Shown piece after piece: positions 33,141 to 36,116 of a stretch of DNA of 36,116 nt. The notes under the pieces were generated by a model, which saw nothing but the letters and a program-made list of their open reading frames with translations, made no database searches and was not told where the DNA came from. Every line of letters starts with the position of its first letter. Within the stretch, counting starts at the first letter, position 1. This DNA comes from an uncultured Clostridia bacterium. GTDB taxonomy: Bacteria; Bacillota; Clostridia; TANB77; CAG-508. Location of the stretch: the NCBI GenBank assembly GCA_948485625.1, contig CAOMRW010000002.1, positions 95,998-132,113 of the forward strand, in the 5' to 3' direction. The translations under genes were made by a program, and so were the position numbers.

Positions 33141-35072
33141 ATGGAAAAATACAATCATGAATATGGAGCTGACCAAATACAAGTATTAGAAGGATTAGAA
33201 GCCGTAAGAAAAAGACCAGGTATGTATATAGGAAGTACATCAGTAAGAGGATTACATCATTGTGTATATGAAATAGTAGACAATGGAGTTGATGAGGCAT
33301 TAGCAGGTTATTGTACAGAAATAAATGTAGTAATTGAACCTGGAAATATAATAGCAGTTCAAGATAATGGTAGAGGAATACCAGTAGAAATACATCCAAA
33401 AACAGGAATATCTACAGCTGAAACAGTTTATACTGTATTACATGCTGGAGGAAAATTTGGTGGAGATAGTGGATATAAAGTATCTGGTGGACTACATGGA
33501 GTTGGTGCATCAGTTGTAAATGCATTATCAAAATGGACAGAAGTTACCATTGAAAGAGATGGTGGACTATATCAAATGAGTTTTGAAAAAGGAAAAACTG
33601 TAAAAAAACTTGAAAAGATAGGGGAATCAAAGAAAACAGGAACTTTAGTAAGATTTTTAGCAGATGATACAATATTTGAAAGTTTAGATTACGAATATGA
33701 AGTTTTAGAAAAAAGACTTAGGGAAATAGCTTTTCTTACAAAAGGACTAAAAATAACAATTGAAGATAAAAGAGATGAAGAAAACATTAAAAAAGCAGAA
33801 TTTTGTTATGAGGGTGGACTAATATCATTTGTAGAGTTTTTAAATAAAAATAAAGAAAAAATACATCCAACACCAATATATATAGAAAAAAATGGAGAAA
33901 TACCAGTAGAAATATCTATACAATATACAACAGCATACAATGAAAATATATATACATTTGTAAATAATATAAATACTGTAGAAGGTGGAACTCATTTAGA
34001 AGGATTTAAAAGAGCATTAACAAAAGTATTTAATGATTATGCAAGAAGCCATAATATATTAAAAGAAAAAGATAACAATTTACAAGGTGAAGATATAAGA
34101 GAAGGAATAACAGCAGTTGTTTCAGTAAAAGTAAAAGAACCACAATTTGAAGGACAAACTAAAACAAAATTAGGAAACAGTGAAGTTACAGGAGTTGTTC
34201 AAAGTATGGTAAATGATGCATTATCAACATTTTTAGAAGAAAATCCTAACATTGCAAAAGCAATATTAGAAAAATGTGTAAGTGCATCAAGAGCAAGAGA
34301 AGCAGCAAGAAAAGCTAGGGAATTAGTAAGAAAGAAAAACTCAATGGAAACATCAACACTTCCAGGAAAACTAGCAGATTGTAGTAGCAAAAATCCTGAT
34401 GAATGTGAAGTATACATAGTAGAGGGAGACTCAGCAGGAGGAAGTGCAAAACAAGGAAGAGACAGAAAATTCCAAGCAATATTACCACTTTGGGGAAAAA
34501 TGTTAAATGTTGAAAAAGCAAGAGCAGATAAAATTTATGGAAATGATAAATTAAATCCAGTAATTTTAGCAGTTGGAGCAGGAATAGGACCAGACTTTGA
34601 TATTACAAAAATAAGATATGGAAAAGTAATAATAATGGCAGATGCCGATGTAGATGGAGCACATATCAGAACATTATTATTAACATTCTTCTTCAGATAT
34701 ATGAGACCATTAATAGAGAATGGGAATGTTTATTTAGCACAACCACCATTGTATAAACTATCTAAAAAAGGAATAGAGGATGTATACTGTTATACAGATG
34801 AAGATTTAGATAAAGCATATAAAAATTTAGAAGAAAAAGGAATTACAAGAGACCAACTAGGACTACAAAGATATAAAGGTTTAGGAGAAATGAACCCAGA
34901 ACAATTATGGGAAACAACAATGAATCCAGAAACAAGAACTTTAGTAAAAGTAACAATGGATGATGCAATACAAGCAGATGAAACATTTTCATTATTAATG
35001 GGGGATGAAGTAGAACCGAGAAGAGAATTTATAAAGCAAAATGCAAAGTATGTAAAAAATCTAGATATATAA
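33141..35072 (+). CDS. gyrB: DNA gyrase subunit B
   Basis: The product has 643 residues, full length. The GHKL ATPase domain has EIVDNGVDEALAG, DNGRGIPV and GGLHGVGASVVNALS. The transducer domain follows, then TOPRIM with EGDSAGGSAKQGRDR and DADVDGAHIRTLLLTFF, and the C-terminal RYKGLGEMNPEQLWETTMNP. With GyrA (not in the window) it introduces negative supercoils using ATP. GAGGAGG precedes the ATG. A strong terminator follows within 5 bases of the stop, so gyrA is not co-transcribed here. Confidence 0.98.
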   Translation: MEKYNHEYGADQIQVLEGLEAVRKRPGMYIGSTSVRGLHHCVYEIVDNGVDEALAGYCTEINVVIEPGNIIAVQDNGRGIPVEIHPKTGISTAETVYTVLHAGGKFGGDSGYKVSGGLHGVGASVVNALSKWTEVTIERDGGLYQMSFEKGKTVKKLEKIGESKKTGTLVRFLADDTIFESLDYEYEVLEKRLREIAFLTKGLKITIEDKRDEENIKKAEFCYEGGLISFVEFLNKNKEKIHPTPIYIEKNGEIPVEISIQYTTAYNENIYTFVNNINTVEGGTHLEGFKRALTKVFNDYARSHNILKEKDNNLQGEDIREGITAVVSVKVKEPQFEGQTKTKLGNSEVTGVVQSMVNDALSTFLEENPNIAKAILEKCVSASRAREAARKARELVRKKNSMETSTLPGKLADCSSKNPDECEVYIVEGDSAGGSAKQGRDRKFQAILPLWGKMLNVEKARADKIYGNDKLNPVILAVGAGIGPDFDITKIRYGKVIIMADADVDGAHIRTLLLTFFFRYMRPLIENGNVYLAQPPLYKLSKKGIEDVYCYTDEDLDKAYKNLEEKGITRDQLGLQRYKGLGEMNPEQLWETTMNPETRTLVKVTMDDAIQADETFSLLMGDEVEPRREFIKQNAKYVKNLDI

Positions 35073-35076
35073 ATAA

Positions 35077-35118
35077 AAAAGTTTGCCAAAAGGGAGTATT
35101 CCTTTTTGGCAAACTTTT
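35077..35118 (+). terminator. Terminator after gyrB
   Basis: AAAAGTTTGCCAAAAGG pairs with CCTTTTTGGCAAACTTTT (one-base bulge) across the 7-base loop GAGTATT. This gives a strong 17-bp stem ending in Ts. Confidence 0.93.
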
Positions 35119-35154
35119 AAACTTAAACAAAATATTTGTGAAAATTAATAAAAT

Positions 35155-35192
35155 TTAATGGCAGGCTATTTATATAAATAACCTGCCATTAA
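35155..35192. repeat. 38-bp near-perfect palindrome
   Basis: TTAATGGCAGG, C, TATTTATATAAATA, A, CCTGCCATTAA is symmetric across its whole length except one C/A pair. It has no adjacent T-run. It could be a protein-binding site, a second hairpin, or a recombination or resolution site. It lies 37 bases after the gyrB terminator. Confidence 0.8.
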
Positions 35193-35600
35193 TCGATAAA
35201 GCCGATAATAATCTTAGCTAAAACTAATATATCTAATATTAAAACCTAATATATATTGCTACATAAATAAGCTCGATACCACATATATTAATCAGTCGCT
35301 CGACTATTAATCCACCACAAGTAACTATATTCATCCAAAACGAGGGACTACTAATAACCACTTCTTAAATTCTAGATACAAGAATAATCTTAGCTCGAAT
35401 ATATTACATATATTTTGACCATATATAGATAGAATTAAAACAAATTATATAGCCTACACACACATAATATACTCTTATCGCCGACATATAATAATATATT
35501 TTATACACCATTATACATCTTTGTTCGAATAATAATAAACCAAAAGAGATCCATTAATACTCTTTGCTCAACTATTATCAACCTTATATTTTTATTATGT
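35193..35600. other. Gene-free stretch with recurrent G-Y-T/C-CGA motifs
   Basis: This stretch of about 400 bases is C-rich and G-poor on the plus strand, opposite to the leading-strand genes beside it. It carries no ORF. Recurring motifs include GCCGATAATAATCTTAGC (35201), GCTCGATACC (35271), GCTCGACTATTAATCC (35298), AGAATAATCTTAGCTCGAAT (35381), CGCCGACATATAATAA (35480), GTTCGAATAATAATAAACC (35523) and GCTCAACTATTATCAACC (35565). It could be a decayed element, a minus-strand RNA or an array of binding sites. I do not recognise it. Confidence 0.5.
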
Positions 35601-35609
35601 ACAATTTTT

Positions 35610-35995
35610 AAATAAATATACTAAAAATAAAAAAAATAATTAAAAAATAAAAATAATTAAAAAATAAAAATAATTAAAAAATAAATAATAAAAATAAAAT
35701 AAAAAAATAAAAATAAATAATAAAAAATAAAAATAAAATTAAAAAATAAAATTAAAAATAAAAAATAAAAAATAAATAATAAAATTAAAAAATAAAAAAT
35801 AAAAATAAAAATAAGAAATAAAAATAAATAATAAAATTAAAAAATAAAATTAAAAATAAAAAATAAAAATAAGAAATAAAAATAAATAATAAAATTAAAA
35901 AATAAAATTAAAAATAAAATTAAAAATAAAAAATAAAAATAAGAAATAAAAATAAATAATAAATTTAAAAAATAAAAATAAATAATAAATAATAT
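35610..35995. repeat. A/T-only purine-rich tandem repeats
   Basis: The stretch is composed of AAAATAAAAATAAT-type units. A larger unit marked by AAGAAATA recurs at 35813, 35871 and 35941, that is at 58 bp and then 70 bp after a 12-bp expansion. The plus strand is nearly all A with T and almost no G/C. No gene is seen from 35073 to the window end. Confidence 0.85.
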
Positions 35996-36116
35996 AATAA
36001 ATATTCAATAAACGAAAAAATACTAAAAAACATTTTTTATAAAATAAAATAATAGGAAAATTAAAATATAATGAAGAATATGAAAATTTAATTAATAAAA
36101 ATTTTAAAGTATTAAA

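Noticed and set aside
35610..35995. CRISPR-like regular repeat
   Set aside because: The repeats are A/T-only, contiguous and of variable unit length, without unique spacers or cas genes.
36020..36116. Start of a gene running off the right edge
   Set aside because: A short open frame exists in A/T-rich DNA, but it has no start codon or SD after its upstream stop.

Overview
The window is a very AT-rich chromosomal segment carrying the replication origin of a low-GC Gram-positive bacterium. The best guess is an uncultured, gut-type Clostridia relative. The assignment rests on the classic Firmicutes origin order: gidA/trmE-type genes, jag, yidC, yidD, rnpA and rpmH on the minus strand, diverging from dnaA, dnaN, recF and gyrB on the plus strand. 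Further support comes from strong SD sequences, A/T-ending codons and a DUF4446 gene beside parAB. I cannot name the species.

Layout from the left. At 1-800 are a 12-bp AT repeat, a small J-domain protein gene and a tiny putative membrane ORF. At 828-3240 is an ABC exporter (ATPase plus permease). At 3309-15800 a long minus-strand cluster encodes a minimal Gram-positive type IV secretion system (T4SS). In transcription order it holds three tandem VirB2-like pilins, a terminator, PrgI/VirB3-like, a TraC-like protein, VirB4 ATPase, a VirB6/TrbL-like channel, two single-pass NTF2/VirB8-like proteins and a bifunctional wall hydrolase between them. No relaxase, coupling protein or integrase is present. 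At 15937-17415 is a GT-C type membrane glycosyltransferase. At 17536-17791 are two tRNA-Ser genes (GCU, UGA). At 17881-20108 are DUF4446, parB and parA. At 20360-25738 are rsmG, mnmG, mnmE and jag. At 25765-27555 are yidC, yidD, rnpA and rpmH. At 27556-29656 is oriC, with DnaA boxes on both sides of dnaA. dnaN follows, then a 1.2-kb gene-free spacer with a perfect 410-bp tandem duplication, then recF and gyrB. The last kilobase is non-coding.

The most striking observation concerns the codon CGG. By eye it occurs in frame only twice in about 10,000 codons. Both cases are exactly where a core gene (mnmE codon 12, recF codon 126) needs a +1 frameshift to be read to full length. In both the context is NNA-CGG-N and the shift puts a glycine codon (GGU or GGA) into the A site. 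This suggests that CGG is unassigned or lacks a tRNA here and acts as a +1 frameshift signal, or is read as a four-base codon. A systematic sequencing error is the alternative.

How the genes work together: the origin genes initiate replication (DnaA, DnaN, GyrB), repair (RecF), segregate (ParAB), modify tRNA and rRNA (MnmEG, RsmG), and insert membrane proteins (YidC, YidD, Jag). The T4SS block has all the parts of an envelope-spanning apparatus with a pilus but no visible DNA-processing module. Its promoter region has a dyad overlapping a consensus DnaA box.
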